DNA from: Candidatus Cloacimonadota bacterium
GTDB lineage: Bacteria; Cloacimonadota; Cloacimonadia; Cloacimonadales; PWNZ01
Length of the DNA: 64,000 bases
Direction: 5' to 3'
NCBI GenBank assembly: GCA_003564155.1
Contig: PWOA01000042.1
Coordinates: 28,605 to 92,604 of the forward strand
The notes beneath the pieces were generated by a model. The model searched no databases and was not told where the DNA came from. It saw only the letters and a list, made by a program, of their open reading frames with translations. Positions 21,727 to 32,253 of this stretch are shown here, piece by piece. Each line of letters begins with the position of its first letter. Positions within the stretch are counted from its first letter, which is position 1. The translations under genes were made by a program, and so were the position numbers.

Positions 21727-22704
21727 TTAATTATTTATAATACTGTTATTTTTACTACCTGAGATACTCACTAATGATTCTACTTGGTTTTTAACTGCTT
21801 GTTCTGCTTGAATTATCCATTTTCGCGGATCAAATCTTTTTTTATCGGGAGTATAATCATCGTAATGGACATTTTTCGGACATACAACAGCATCTTTTTC
21901 CTTTTCCCAATATTCTTGTACAGCTTTAGCCATATAATATTGGTAATCAGTATCTTTATTGATTTTAACAACTCCATTACGAATAGCAATTTGCTGTTGT
22001 TTCGCTGTCAGGCCGGATGCACCGTGTAGAACTATACCCGTTTCAACTCCATTATCAATTAATAAGTCATCGATTTCCTTGATTAAGTCAAGACGTAGTT
22101 CAACTTTTTCACCTTTAGTAACACCATGGTTAGTGCCAACAGAAGCTGCAAAAAGATCAACACCTGTTTGTATTACGAATGCTAAAGCTTCTTCAGGAGA
22201 TGTATATAATTCAGTTTCAGAGACTATTTCGTCTTCAGTGCCCTTAATGTATCCAATTTCACCTTCAACTAATACTGAATGACGTTTACATAAAGAGACT
22301 ACTTCTTTAGTGATTCTAACATTTTCTTCAAATTTTTCTTTAGAGGCATCAATCATAACGGAAGTGACCAACTCTTTTTCTACGCATTCTTTAATAAAAT
22401 CAAAATAATTTGGTGTTGCATGATCAATATGCAACCCTACACCTGAGTTATTAAATTGTTTTGAAAGGATTTTAATAATTGAGGAAATGACTTCAGCTCC
22501 TATAATTATATCTTTGGAGTTACCGGCAGCGTACTTACACGCACCGGAACTAATTTGCAGTAAACCGTCAGAATGATTATTGTTATACCCTTGCAGTAAC
22601 CCTCTGATTGTACTATCGAAAACGACGTTTGAAGCAATAATGCCAAATCTTTTACTTTTGGCATTTAGAAAGACCTTTTTTAATTGTGTTCCATCAAAAT
22701 ACAT
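21727..22704 (-). CDS. fba: Class II fructose-1,6-bisphosphate aldolase
   Basis: HIDHATPNYFDFIKECVEKELVTSVMIDAS, VEGEIGYIKGTEDE, VSFGTNHG-like SVGTNHG, LHGASG. Confidence 0.92.
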   Translation of the reverse strand: MYFDGTQLKKVFLNAKSKRFGIIASNVVFDSTIRGLLQGYNNNHSDGLLQISSGACKYAAGNSKDIIIGAEVISSIIKILSKQFNNSGVGLHIDHATPNYFDFIKECVEKELVTSVMIDASKEKFEENVRITKEVVSLCKRHSVLVEGEIGYIKGTEDEIVSETELYTSPEEALAFVIQTGVDLFAASVGTNHGVTKGEKVELRLDLIKEIDDLLIDNGVETGIVLHGASGLTAKQQQIAIRNGVVKINKDTDYQYYMAKAVQEYWEKEKDAVVCPKNVHYDDYTPDKKRFDPRKWIIQAEQAVKNQVESLVSISGSKNNSIINN

Positions 22705-22844
22705 AATGTTACTCCTTAATAGTTTCTAATTCAATTCTTAATAGAATTAATGTTTGACGAACTTAGTATAGTGTTAATAGGCAGTAGTATACAATAATGT
22801 GTTTAACTGTCATCTTTAGTGTGATCTAATACAGAGATAGTTTT

Positions 22845-24857
22845 TTAATCATCAAATAATTTAAAATCTTCTTGTATTGATTTTATCATGAATTCAGCTG
22901 ACTCATGTAGATCGGCATGAGGGTATTCATTGATCAATTGTTTGAAATACTCGACAGCTTCTTCTTCTTGGTTTAGATCTTCAGCAAGCAAAAATGCTTT
23001 CATGAAGAGAGCTTTGTAATCATCACTATTATTTCTAAAAATGTTGATTATACGATTATAATAATCTAAAGCTTCGTGGTGCCTATTTCTTTTGAGAGCA
23101 TCTTCAGCAAGATCAAATAATTCATTGGCACTGAAAGACACAGCAACCCTCTCGGGATAAGTTACGACATTAAAGTCTTGCTTCAGTTCTTGTTGTAGTT
23201 CTATCCATCGCGTCTCTCTTTTTGAACTACTTAGTAAATCTCTAATCTGAGTTTTGACTTCTGTTATTGGTGTTACAGTAGATGGAAATTCTTCGATGAT
23301 TTTTACGAAAAAGAAATTACCTTCATTGTTCTGTTTTATCGAGCTAACTTCTCCAACGTTAGTTTCCCATACTGCCTCAGCCATACGGCCATTATCTTTA
23401 AATTGAGAAATTTCAGCGGAGTAAACATCGGTAATAATACCTGAATTTCGAGTGTATAACGATCCTTCAATAACTTCATCGATTGTGTCAGAATCATTAT
23501 TTCTAATAGCCCTTACAATTCTTCTGCGAGCTTTCCGGGCATTTCTGTTCGTTTCAAACATAAATAGCTGTATTGTACGATGTTTATCACTTGTATATGA
23601 TGCGATATTTTCAGTATAATATTTTTCTATTTGTTCATCGGAAGCACTTGCATAATCAAGTACTAACTCTTGGAAAAGTTCTCTAAGGATTGTATTGCGT
23701 TTTACCTGCTGTACATCCGGATCATCCATAAGGTATTTTTCATAATTATTTACTCTAGCTTCGTAAGCAAAAAGATTATGCTCAACAATACTATTCAGCC
23801 ATCTTATTATGTGAGCTGGATTATTCATTTGAGATCTTTCTTGAGGTGAAAGTTGCCTAAAATAAGAATGGACGTCCCTGATGGTGATTTGTAGTTCGTT
23901 TTCGTTACTATCAACTATCAGTTGATCAAGATCATCATCTTCTGCAGTGATATTGGTGACATTAACGGTGTTTAAGAGATTTTCATTTATAGAAAGATCA
24001 TATTTTTTCATAAGATCTTCTTTTACTTCCTCCCTAAGTAGAGCTTCGCGCATTGGTCTAAGACGAGCCACAATTTGTTCTCTTACCTCTTCCAAAGGTT
24101 TTACTATTTCCGGGATGCGCTCAATCACTTTGAAAAAATGATATCCAATATCCGTTTTTATGGGCCCGACCCACTGTTCGAGTGGTGCTTCTTTGATGGC
24201 ATTGTCCAGCTCTGCCTCTCTTCCTACACCTTGAATATAGCCTGACCCTCTAATATTTCTGATTATACCTTGATTACGTTTTGAGTATTCATTAACTGAG
24301 TACCTGTTTATCAAGTCGATAAAATCAACGCCTTGATCTAATTGCTCAGATACATTGATAGCACTTTCGTTATCTTCGACTTTAATATATTTGATTGTAG
24401 TATTAGCCGGTTCTGTGAATCTGCGTGAATAATCTTGATAGTATTCGATTATCTCTTGTTTCTCAACCTCTACTTGGTTGGTGATATTTCTTCTAATATA
24501 TTCTAACGCGTAAAATCTAGTTAAATTGTCTTGGACCTTTGCTTGTGTTTCCGGTCTGGTATCTATTCCCATTTCAAGAGCTTTTAGATAAAAAATTTCA
24601 TTGGTAATCATTGACATCAGTAGATTTTCTTTCCCTTCCGAAGTAGTATATCGAGATCTATACATCGTAGGTATATTATCTAGTTCTTTGTCAAAATCTG
24701 CTTTAGTTATTGTTCCCCCGTTAAATTCTGCGAACACTGTATTAGGAGTAATATCATGTTCCTGATAATCGATATTAGCGTAACTAATTGCCAATGAGGC
24801 GAAAAAGATGATTATTATTGTAGTTGTTAATTTGATATGTAATCTGTTTATACTCAT
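22845..24857 (-). CDS. Exported peptidyl-prolyl isomerase (PpiC/SurA-type) with C-terminal TPR-like repeats, paralog 1
   Basis: Signal sequence; FAEFNGGTITKADFD; rotamase segments (AIDLINRYSVNEYSKRNQG...GPIKTDIGYHFFKVIERIPE; SGIITDVYSAEI); TPR-like C-terminus. Confidence 0.85.
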   Translation of the reverse strand: MSINRLHIKLTTTIIIIFFASLAISYANIDYQEHDITPNTVFAEFNGGTITKADFDKELDNIPTMYRSRYTTSEGKENLLMSMITNEIFYLKALEMGIDTRPETQAKVQDNLTRFYALEYIRRNITNQVEVEKQEIIEYYQDYSRRFTEPANTTIKYIKVEDNESAINVSEQLDQGVDFIDLINRYSVNEYSKRNQGIIRNIRGSGYIQGVGREAELDNAIKEAPLEQWVGPIKTDIGYHFFKVIERIPEIVKPLEEVREQIVARLRPMREALLREEVKEDLMKKYDLSINENLLNTVNVTNITAEDDDLDQLIVDSNENELQITIRDVHSYFRQLSPQERSQMNNPAHIIRWLNSIVEHNLFAYEARVNNYEKYLMDDPDVQQVKRNTILRELFQELVLDYASASDEQIEKYYTENIASYTSDKHRTIQLFMFETNRNARKARRRIVRAIRNNDSDTIDEVIEGSLYTRNSGIITDVYSAEISQFKDNGRMAEAVWETNVGEVSSIKQNNEGNFFFVKIIEEFPSTVTPITEVKTQIRDLLSSSKRETRWIELQQELKQDFNVVTYPERVAVSFSANELFDLAEDALKRNRHHEALDYYNRIINIFRNNSDDYKALFMKAFLLAEDLNQEEEAVEYFKQLINEYPHADLHESAEFMIKSIQEDFKLFDD

Positions 24858-25091
24858 AATTATTCTCCTTGAAATTTATTAAATTATAGTTTACATTACT
24901 ATGCAATTAACATATTAGATGGTTGTCAATGATATAAATAAGACATTAAAGTCAAGTAAAAAGCAGTTAGTCTTAACTGGTAAAAGAATCTGTTAAATAC
25001 TTTTCTTTAATTGAAGCTATAGTCTGATTGATTTATTGATTTTAAATCGCGCTTTCATTATAATAACCTACAAAAGGTAGAATAATCAGTT

Positions 25092-27224
25092 TCAATCATT
25101 GAGAATTGACTTTATCATAAATTCGGCTGATTCATGTAAATCATCTTGTGGATAGTCGTTAATCAATTTTTGAAAAATCTCAACTGCATTGGTATAATCT
25201 TCCAGTTCTCTAGCTAAGAGGAAAGCTTTCATAAATAAAGCTCGATAATCATCATTATTGTTTTGGTGGTTAGTAATAATCGTTTCATAATAGTTAATTG
25301 CATCCTTGAACCGGTTTCGATTTTGAGCTTCTTCGGCTAATGAGAATAATTCGTTTGCAGACAGTACTATTGACAACCTTTCAGGATACATAACTATACT
25401 ATATTTATCCATTAACTCTTGTGTAAGATCAATCCACCCAGCAAGTCTATTGTCATAAGTAAGGATGTCAGTCAGATGATCTTTGAGATAATCAAACGAA
25501 TAAGTGTAAGAGGGGTAATGATCTAAACCTTCTATAAAGAAATATAGTCCTAAATTATTCTGATGAATATCGCTTAATTCACCTAATTCTGTACTCCAAA
25601 AAACATTAAGCATCACCTTATCGTATCCAAATACGGGTAAGGGTTGATTTTTATAGATGTAAGGTATTGTGCCGCCCCTGTTTGTGAATAAGGAAGGAGC
25701 TATTATCTCTCTCATCTTCTCTTCATATTCTTGTCTATTATCTATGTTCTGTGCTTCTTTAGCCATTGCTCGAGCTTGTTTTGCATCATTTTTTGACTGG
25801 AACATGAATAATCTGACCGTTAAATGTTCCTTAGTAGTATATCTGTCCAAATTATCTTCATAGAAGTTTTTCAAATCATCCGTTGTAGGATCTACTTTAT
25901 CAATTACCCTCTGTTGGAAGAAGTTCTTGAGTATAATATGCCTGCGAAGTTGGTTAACTTCTGGATGTTGTAGTACCGCTTGATCATATTCACTGGTGAC
26001 TGGTTCGCTTAAAGATAATAACAACTCCGGGTTTTCTAACTGAGGATCTTCATAAGCTTTTTTTCTTGCTTCATAATCAAATAGATTCACCTCAATAATA
26101 TTATTGACTAGCCTATTGAGAGCTTCTGGGGAGAATTTATCCATCCATTCTTCTCTCGGTAAATGGCGAAATTGAGTATAATAGTTAGCGTCGGCGGTAA
26201 TGTCGTCATTAGTAATATAGGGTGATATAGATCGAAAGTGGTTATATATATCTTCAACCGTTGTTGTCATTTCTGGAGTATCAGCTGTAATAACAATTTC
26301 ATTCAGGATACCACAAAATGGTGTAATATCAAGTAAGTTAACCTTCTCTAAGGTATTTTCATTTATTGTTACATTATGAGTATTTTTTAGTGATTCGATT
26401 ATTTCACTTTTCCGGGTTCTTTCCTTAATCCTTGTTAGAGTGCTTTCAATATTATGTTTAACTTGTTCAAAGGGCTTTGTTTTGTCCGGTATTACTTCTT
26501 GAACGTTAAAAAAATGAATTCCTGATTGTGTTTTAAAAGGTCCCACCCATTGTTTTTTAGGAGAAGATACAATTTTTTCATATAAGTCGAAATCTCTTCC
26601 TATGCCTCTTATAAAACCATTGCTCCTGATATCTGCAATCATTCCATTATTCCCTTTTGAGTATTCATTAACTGAGTAACGATTGACAATGTTTAGATAA
26701 TCAGTTGAGCCATTAAGATCTTGGACTACAGAATCAATATAGTTTTCATCATCAAGCATAATATGTTTTATAATAATATTACCTGTTACGGTATAAAACT
26801 CGATATTTTGTTTATAGTAATTCTTTATCTCTTGCTCTGTAATCTTAATGTTTTCAGATATTTCTCTGCGTCTGAACATACTTGCATAGTATGGTTTGAG
26901 TTTGTCTTCATAATCACTGAAAGTGTCCGGATTGGTATCGATCCCCATCTCAAGAGCCTCATAATACGATAATCTATTAAGTACTATAGCCTCTAATAAT
27001 TCTTTACGACCTTCATTAGTAGCATATTTCGAACGGAACATTTGGGGTATTTTATAAAACTCATTATCAAAATCAGCCTTAGTGATATAACCTCCATTAT
27101 ATTCGGCTAAAATAGTATCTGAAGGTATTTTTGATGCTATAAGTGTGCTACATAACGCAAAAAACACTAACAGCAAATATTTAGGATTCAATAATGAATT
27201 AGTTTTCACATTGTGTGTGAACAT
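25092..27224 (-). CDS. Exported peptidyl-prolyl isomerase (PpiC/SurA-type) with C-terminal TPR-like repeats, paralog 2
   Basis: Same architecture and near-identical signature stretches as 22845-24857 (LAEYNGGYITKADFDNEF; NRYSVNEYSKGNNG; FMKAFLLARELEDYTNAVEIFQKLINDYPQDDLHESAEFMIKSI). Confidence 0.85.
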   Translation of the reverse strand: MFTHNVKTNSLLNPKYLLLVFFALCSTLIASKIPSDTILAEYNGGYITKADFDNEFYKIPQMFRSKYATNEGRKELLEAIVLNRLSYYEALEMGIDTNPDTFSDYEDKLKPYYASMFRRREISENIKITEQEIKNYYKQNIEFYTVTGNIIIKHIMLDDENYIDSVVQDLNGSTDYLNIVNRYSVNEYSKGNNGMIADIRSNGFIRGIGRDFDLYEKIVSSPKKQWVGPFKTQSGIHFFNVQEVIPDKTKPFEQVKHNIESTLTRIKERTRKSEIIESLKNTHNVTINENTLEKVNLLDITPFCGILNEIVITADTPEMTTTVEDIYNHFRSISPYITNDDITADANYYTQFRHLPREEWMDKFSPEALNRLVNNIIEVNLFDYEARKKAYEDPQLENPELLLSLSEPVTSEYDQAVLQHPEVNQLRRHIILKNFFQQRVIDKVDPTTDDLKNFYEDNLDRYTTKEHLTVRLFMFQSKNDAKQARAMAKEAQNIDNRQEYEEKMREIIAPSLFTNRGGTIPYIYKNQPLPVFGYDKVMLNVFWSTELGELSDIHQNNLGLYFFIEGLDHYPSYTYSFDYLKDHLTDILTYDNRLAGWIDLTQELMDKYSIVMYPERLSIVLSANELFSLAEEAQNRNRFKDAINYYETIITNHQNNNDDYRALFMKAFLLARELEDYTNAVEIFQKLINDYPQDDLHESAEFMIKSILND

Positions 27225-27766
27225 AATATCTACTCCTTAAATTATGGTCTATTATAGTTTATCACGTATAACGGATTATACACAAAAAAATATCCATGCT
27301 TACTCCGTCAAGTTAATCAAAAATAATCGATATTGAGATGATCAAGACATTTTTCAATTGCTTTACTTTCCTAATCTGAAGATAGTAATTATGAGGGTAG
27401 AAGAAGAGGGGTGGTTAAAAAGCTCGTCAGTAAGTCGATCATAAGCATTATTGCAAAAAAATATAGCATGTACGAATAAATTGACAATTCAAATATGACC
27501 TGTAATAATATTAGATATGTCAATAAATGCCAAATAATCACTATTACTTAATTATACACCATCTGCCTATGAGTTAAGAAGATAAACAAGTATTGGCGGC
27601 TTCTACAAATTTACAGATTTGAAATTATGCTTGACACGATAACCACGTATTGCAAAAGTAGTCGACACATTGATTTTTGGATACTGAATATTTTTTAGAC
27701 ATTATTTTTAATATTACGGTGACATTCAGTATCTGGCGCAAATGGCGGCAGATTTTGTTTGGACTA

Positions 27767-27782
27767 TGGAATGCTATTTGCA
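27767..27782 (+). promoter_or_regulatory. Candidate sigma-54 promoter upstream of pilin gene
   Basis: TGGAATGCTATTTGCA: GG/GC dinucleotides at the sigma-54 spacing (consensus TGGCACG-N4-TTGCW). Confidence 0.4.
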
Positions 27783-27838
27783 TTAAGATTTGGCAATGAC
27801 AAAAAGTCATAAAAAAAAACTCAAACTTAGGAGGAAGA

Positions 27839-28267
27839 ATGATTAAGTTCTTTAGAAACAACAAAGGTTTCACATTAGTTGAAATTTTGGTCGTCGTTAT
27901 TATCGTAGCTATATTGGCTGCAATCGCTGTACCAATTTATTTAAGGTATGTAGAAAGAGCAAGGGCTTCTGAGCCTCAATCTGCGCTTAGTTCGATAAGA
28001 ACTGCGTACAGAATTCACAGACAAACTTACGGTTCTACCGATAATTATAGTATTGAAGATGCACTTCAAGATTCTAGACTCGGTAGAAGAACAACCAGAA
28101 ACTGGACATTTGAAGTAGTTGGAAGTCCTCCAACAGCGTATGTCGCAACTTCTACAACTGAATTCCCGGGTGGTGAAGGTCACCAAGTAATTTATGATGA
28201 AATTAATGCTTCATTTTCCGGATATGGTGTGGATGTTTACACAGAGGTAGAAGAAGACGATTTTTAG
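27839..28267 (+). CDS. Type IV pilin / major pseudopilin
   Basis: Prepilin leader MIKFFRNNKG^FTLVEILVVVIIVAILAAIAVPIYLRYVERARASE; RBS AGGAGG. Confidence 0.94.
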   Translation: MIKFFRNNKGFTLVEILVVVIIVAILAAIAVPIYLRYVERARASEPQSALSSIRTAYRIHRQTYGSTDNYSIEDALQDSRLGRRTTRNWTFEVVGSPPTAYVATSTTEFPGGEGHQVIYDEINASFSGYGVDVYTEVEEDDF

Positions 28268-28482
28268 TGAATAATTATTTAGTTTAAAAAAAAGTCTTTT
28301 TTTGAGCTATTAAATTCGTAACGTTATTAAGGGAAAGTAAGCATTTTGGTTTTTGGCCATGCAACTATAACTTAATTATTTTAGTATTAATGACAAGTAT
28401 AATATGGATTAGCATTATTATTAGAAATATCGAGTTTAATAGACGAAGTGTTTAACCATAACTATTTAACCCGGAGGTGTTC

Positions 28483-29532
28483 TTGACAATTAAAGAATTA
28501 TTACAATTTACTTCTGATGCTGAGGCATCTGACCTTCATATCAGCACTGGCTCAGTTCCGATGATCAGGGTTTTTACTAAGATGAAAAAGCTTAATATGC
28601 CTGTTTTATCGGCTGAGGAAGTCAAAAAGTTGATTTTTGAAGTTCTGACTGAGGATCAACAAAAAACTCTATTAGAAGAAAGAGAGATTGACTTCTCTAC
28701 AAAGCTTACAGACGAGACTCGATTTCGTGTAAATGCTTTTACTCAGTTAAATGGTTTGGCTGCTTCTTTTCGTTTAATCCCTAATGTAATTAAAAGTTTT
28801 GAAGAATTAAACTTACCAAATATATTAGGAAGGTTAGCGTTAATGGATAAAGGATTAATTCTTTTAACCGGACCAACCGGTAGTGGTAAGACAACTACAT
28901 TATCGGCTATGATTGATGTCATTAACGAAAGAAAATCACGTCATATCATTACTATTGAAGATCCGGTAGAGTATGTCCATGAAAGTAAAAACTCGCTAAT
29001 CAATCAGCGAGAAGTTGGCCATGACACTAAATCATTTGCCGGTGCATTGCGATCGGCTCTTCGTCAAGACCCTGATGTAATCTTGGTTGGTGAGATGCGT
29101 GACTTAGAAACTGTATCACTTGCATTGACAGCAGCAGAAACCGGCCACCTGGTTCTTTCAACTCTTCACACGAGTGGAGCAACAAAGTCAATAGATAGAA
29201 TAATTGATACTTATCCAAAAGAACAACAAGCACAGGTAAAGTCGATGCTTTCAGAATCGTTAGAAGCAGTGGTAGCACAGAAGATATTACCAATGAAAGG
29301 TGGACACGGTCTGGTTCCCGCAGTAGAAATCATGATTGCCAATTCAGCGGTGAGAAACCTTATCCGTGAGGGTAAGACTTTCCAAATACCTTCAATACTT
29401 CAATCCGGAGCGAAAGAAGGTATGCAATCTCTTGACCAATCATTGTACAGTCTCGTTACAAATGGACTTATTGATAGAGATGTTGCTGAAGAAGTTTCTA
29501 CTAGTCCGCAAATGTTTCAAACAGGGACATGA
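28483..29532 (+). CDS. pilT: PilT-type retraction ATPase
   Basis: ASDLHISTGSVPMIR, GPTGSGKTTTLSAMID, ALRQDPDVILVGEMRD, AAETGHLVLSTLHT. Likely TTG start at 28483 after GGAGGTG. Confidence 0.92.
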   Translation: MTIKELLQFTSDAEASDLHISTGSVPMIRVFTKMKKLNMPVLSAEEVKKLIFEVLTEDQQKTLLEEREIDFSTKLTDETRFRVNAFTQLNGLAASFRLIPNVIKSFEELNLPNILGRLALMDKGLILLTGPTGSGKTTTLSAMIDVINERKSRHIITIEDPVEYVHESKNSLINQREVGHDTKSFAGALRSALRQDPDVILVGEMRDLETVSLALTAAETGHLVLSTLHTSGATKSIDRIIDTYPKEQQAQVKSMLSESLEAVVAQKILPMKGGHGLVPAVEIMIANSAVRNLIREGKTFQIPSILQSGAKEGMQSLDQSLYSLVTNGLIDRDVAEEVSTSPQMFQTGT

Positions 29533-29675
29533 TTCTAAGTGTTAAACTATCGCACTACAAATCAAATTCGTTCAAGCATTGATAATTTGTATGATGCGAA
29601 GATTAATTGGGGTCATACTTTGATTAGTCCAATAAAAATTAACTAAATTAAAAAAAGAATGGTAAGGAATATACG

Positions 29676-30200
29676 ATGAGATTAACAAATAGAATTAATC
29701 CAACAGGATGGTTGCGGCGGATATTAAAGAATAGAACCCAACATCAGGGAGTAGATCATGGAAGACTACCCGATACAGGTTCGTTTCTCAATAACCAAAG
29801 TGGTCTATCTCTCGTTGAAGTCCTTATTGCTTCAGTAATTATTGTAGTAGCTGCTTTTGGTATATACATTGGTATTCTGTATGCAGAATCTCAAATCAAT
29901 CGTAATTACCATGAACGAGTAGCTGCATTACTAGCTTCAGGTGAATGTGACTGGCAATATTATTCAATAATGTATCGCAGCGATTTCGATGAATTCGCGA
30001 GCCGTGACGTTGTTATCAACTCTTATGAAGGAACAGGTAGACCTCCTTTAAGAGGAAGGATGACGATGAACATTGGTGAACAAGTTGATGTTCTTTTCGG
30101 TAGAACGATGCGTTACAGAACGTTGACAGTCCAGATAGCATGGAATGAACCATTAGCTGGTGAAAGAATAATAGCAGTAAGAGAGGACTTATTCAGATGA
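29676..30200 (+). CDS. Minor pilin / pseudopilin (PilV/PulI-like) with long leader
   Basis: NNQSG^LSLVEVLIASVIIVVAAFGIYIGIL prepilin motif about 43 aa from the start. Confidence 0.78.
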   Translation: MRLTNRINPTGWLRRILKNRTQHQGVDHGRLPDTGSFLNNQSGLSLVEVLIASVIIVVAAFGIYIGILYAESQINRNYHERVAALLASGECDWQYYSIMYRSDFDEFASRDVVINSYEGTGRPPLRGRMTMNIGEQVDVLFGRTMRYRTLTVQIAWNEPLAGERIIAVREDLFR

Positions 30201-30955
30201 GTATGAGGACAAACCCCAGAGGCTTACACTTGAAAGATAATCAGGAGTCTGTTATGCAAAAACAAAATGAAACTGAAATGCAATCAAGTGTCAACATACA
30301 GTTAACTGAAGTTAGGCAAGTCCGAACGCAGTCATGTTTTAGCCGGAAGCTTTTCGGTGTTAAGCGTTACCGTTTAGACTCGGAAAGCGGGTTCACTTTG
30401 ACGGAAGTTTTGGCAGCAATAGCTGTATCGACAATTTTAATTGCTATGGCAGCTGTTGCCATTTTTACTTTTTATACGAAGTATAGAGAACTGCGTCTTT
30501 TTGCTGAACTACAGCAGGATGCATTCGATGCCGTTGAAACTATCAAGTACGGCTATCCTTTTGACATAGAATATGATTACTTTTTTATGGGGATAGCTAA
30601 CTCGAGGAGTGTTACCTTTGAAGCATCCGGTGCACAACTTGGTGAATATACTGGGATCTTGTGTTATCCATCTGATAATAGAACCGGAGGGACTCACGAT
30701 TATGTACGTTTCTTCTACGATAGAGATAGAAGAGCAATCAGAGTTCAGTCTCTTCAGGGGATTAGATTTTTCCAAGATCAGATATTCCCGAGGCCTAGAG
30801 ATACCAATACTGAAGTCACAAAACTTAGATTTGCTTCTCTAACCGGCGTGGAAAATCCTAGAGTTGTAAGTATGGAACTTGAAGCCCGTGTTAAAGTATC
30901 AGAAGATAGATACAGGTATGTAAATTACAGGACCAATATTGCATTGGGCAGATAA
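30197..30955 (+). CDS. Minor pilin / pseudopilin (PilW/PulJ-like) with very long leader
   Basis: SESG^FTLTEVLAAIAVSTILIAMAAVAIFTFYTKYREL; ATGA overlap with the upstream gene. Confidence 0.78.
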   Translation: MSMRTNPRGLHLKDNQESVMQKQNETEMQSSVNIQLTEVRQVRTQSCFSRKLFGVKRYRLDSESGFTLTEVLAAIAVSTILIAMAAVAIFTFYTKYRELRLFAELQQDAFDAVETIKYGYPFDIEYDYFFMGIANSRSVTFEASGAQLGEYTGILCYPSDNRTGGTHDYVRFFYDRDRRAIRVQSLQGIRFFQDQIFPRPRDTNTEVTKLRFASLTGVENPRVVSMELEARVKVSEDRYRYVNYRTNIALGR

Positions 30956-31160
30956 TAATTTAGGCAATTTATATGTAAGTTAAGGAATGAATAATGATGA
31001 TTATTCACTTCATAAATACTATATAAATAGAGTCAATTGAGTATGATTCGTCTTTAATCGATACACTATGTTAAGTCATTAATAATTATGACGTGTATAT
31101 AACTTATAGTTTTATTGATAAGTTGAATTAATGGATCAAGACTAAACGAGAAGAGGAATT

Positions 31161-32243
31161 ATGGCAAAAAAACAAAAAATAAAGTTTAAAGAATCAGTGG
31201 GAATTGATATCGGTTTTCATTCAATTAAGCTTGTTCATCTTAAAAAAATACATAATGGATTTAAGTTGCTTAATTATGAAATCATGCCGACTATCCCCCC
31301 GGGAACGGACTATACTCCCTCTGATTTAAGCAAAAACCGTTATGCACCAGTTCTTGCAGAGATGCTTTCAACTTTAAAGATTAAGCCCAAGAAGGTAAAA
31401 CATCTGGTCAGCTCGATAGGCGGAGATCATCTTAGTATAAAGCAAATTAAGACGATATTCCTTCCGGATGAAGAACTCGAATCGGCATTATTCTTTGAAG
31501 CTAAAAAGCATCTTCCCATTAGTGGAAGTGATATGGTGCTTGATTTTCAAGTTGTCAATGTTGAGGAGCGGACGAATAATATGAATATTATACTCGTCGC
31601 TACAAATAAAGAACACTTGCAAAATCACACCGATGTTTTGGAAGCAGCGGATTTAACCCCGGGTGTAATCGACGCCGAACCTTTAGCTTTAAGCAATAGT
31701 CTATTATTTAACGCTCTTATTGAAGAGGGCGTATATATAATATTGAATATTGGTGCTCATAAAACTAATATGGTAATATATGGGCCGCAAGCTAAGTACT
31801 TTACCAGAGATCTTGCATGGGGCGGATATTTCTTCACGAAAGATGTCATGAAGAGGAAAAAATTGTCGTTTGAGGATGCGGAGAAGTACAAGTTTGAGTA
31901 TGGTATAACCGGAGAGAAGAAAAAACAAGAAGAAGTTAAAGGTGGTGGTGGTTTATCAACATTAGAGATTTCAGATAAACCTACTGAAGAGCAAATAGCA
32001 CTTGAGGTAAAAAGATCACTTAGATATTACGTAAAAGAAGCTGGAAACAGTGATTTTCGTAAGGTGTTGCTTGTTGGTGGATCCGCAAAAATAAAAGGTT
32101 TGCCTGAGTATCTTCAAGAACAGTTGAAAATACCAACAGAAGTGTTCAACCCATTTGTCAGTTTAGAGTTGCCTGAAAAGCTTAAGGATAAGAGAGATCC
32201 ACAACTTGCTTTGGCTATAGGCTTGGCAATGAGAACAGAATAA
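31161..32243 (+). CDS. pilM: Type IV pilus assembly protein PilM
   Basis: SVGIDIGFHSIKLVHLKK, PDEELESALFFEAKKHLPI, actin-like ATPase; gene order. Confidence 0.93.
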   Translation: MAKKQKIKFKESVGIDIGFHSIKLVHLKKIHNGFKLLNYEIMPTIPPGTDYTPSDLSKNRYAPVLAEMLSTLKIKPKKVKHLVSSIGGDHLSIKQIKTIFLPDEELESALFFEAKKHLPISGSDMVLDFQVVNVEERTNNMNIILVATNKEHLQNHTDVLEAADLTPGVIDAEPLALSNSLLFNALIEEGVYIILNIGAHKTNMVIYGPQAKYFTRDLAWGGYFFTKDVMKRKKLSFEDAEKYKFEYGITGEKKKQEEVKGGGGLSTLEISDKPTEEQIALEVKRSLRYYVKEAGNSDFRKVLLVGGSAKIKGLPEYLQEQLKIPTEVFNPFVSLELPEKLKDKRDPQLALAIGLAMRTE

Positions 32244-32253
32244 GGGGGAAACC

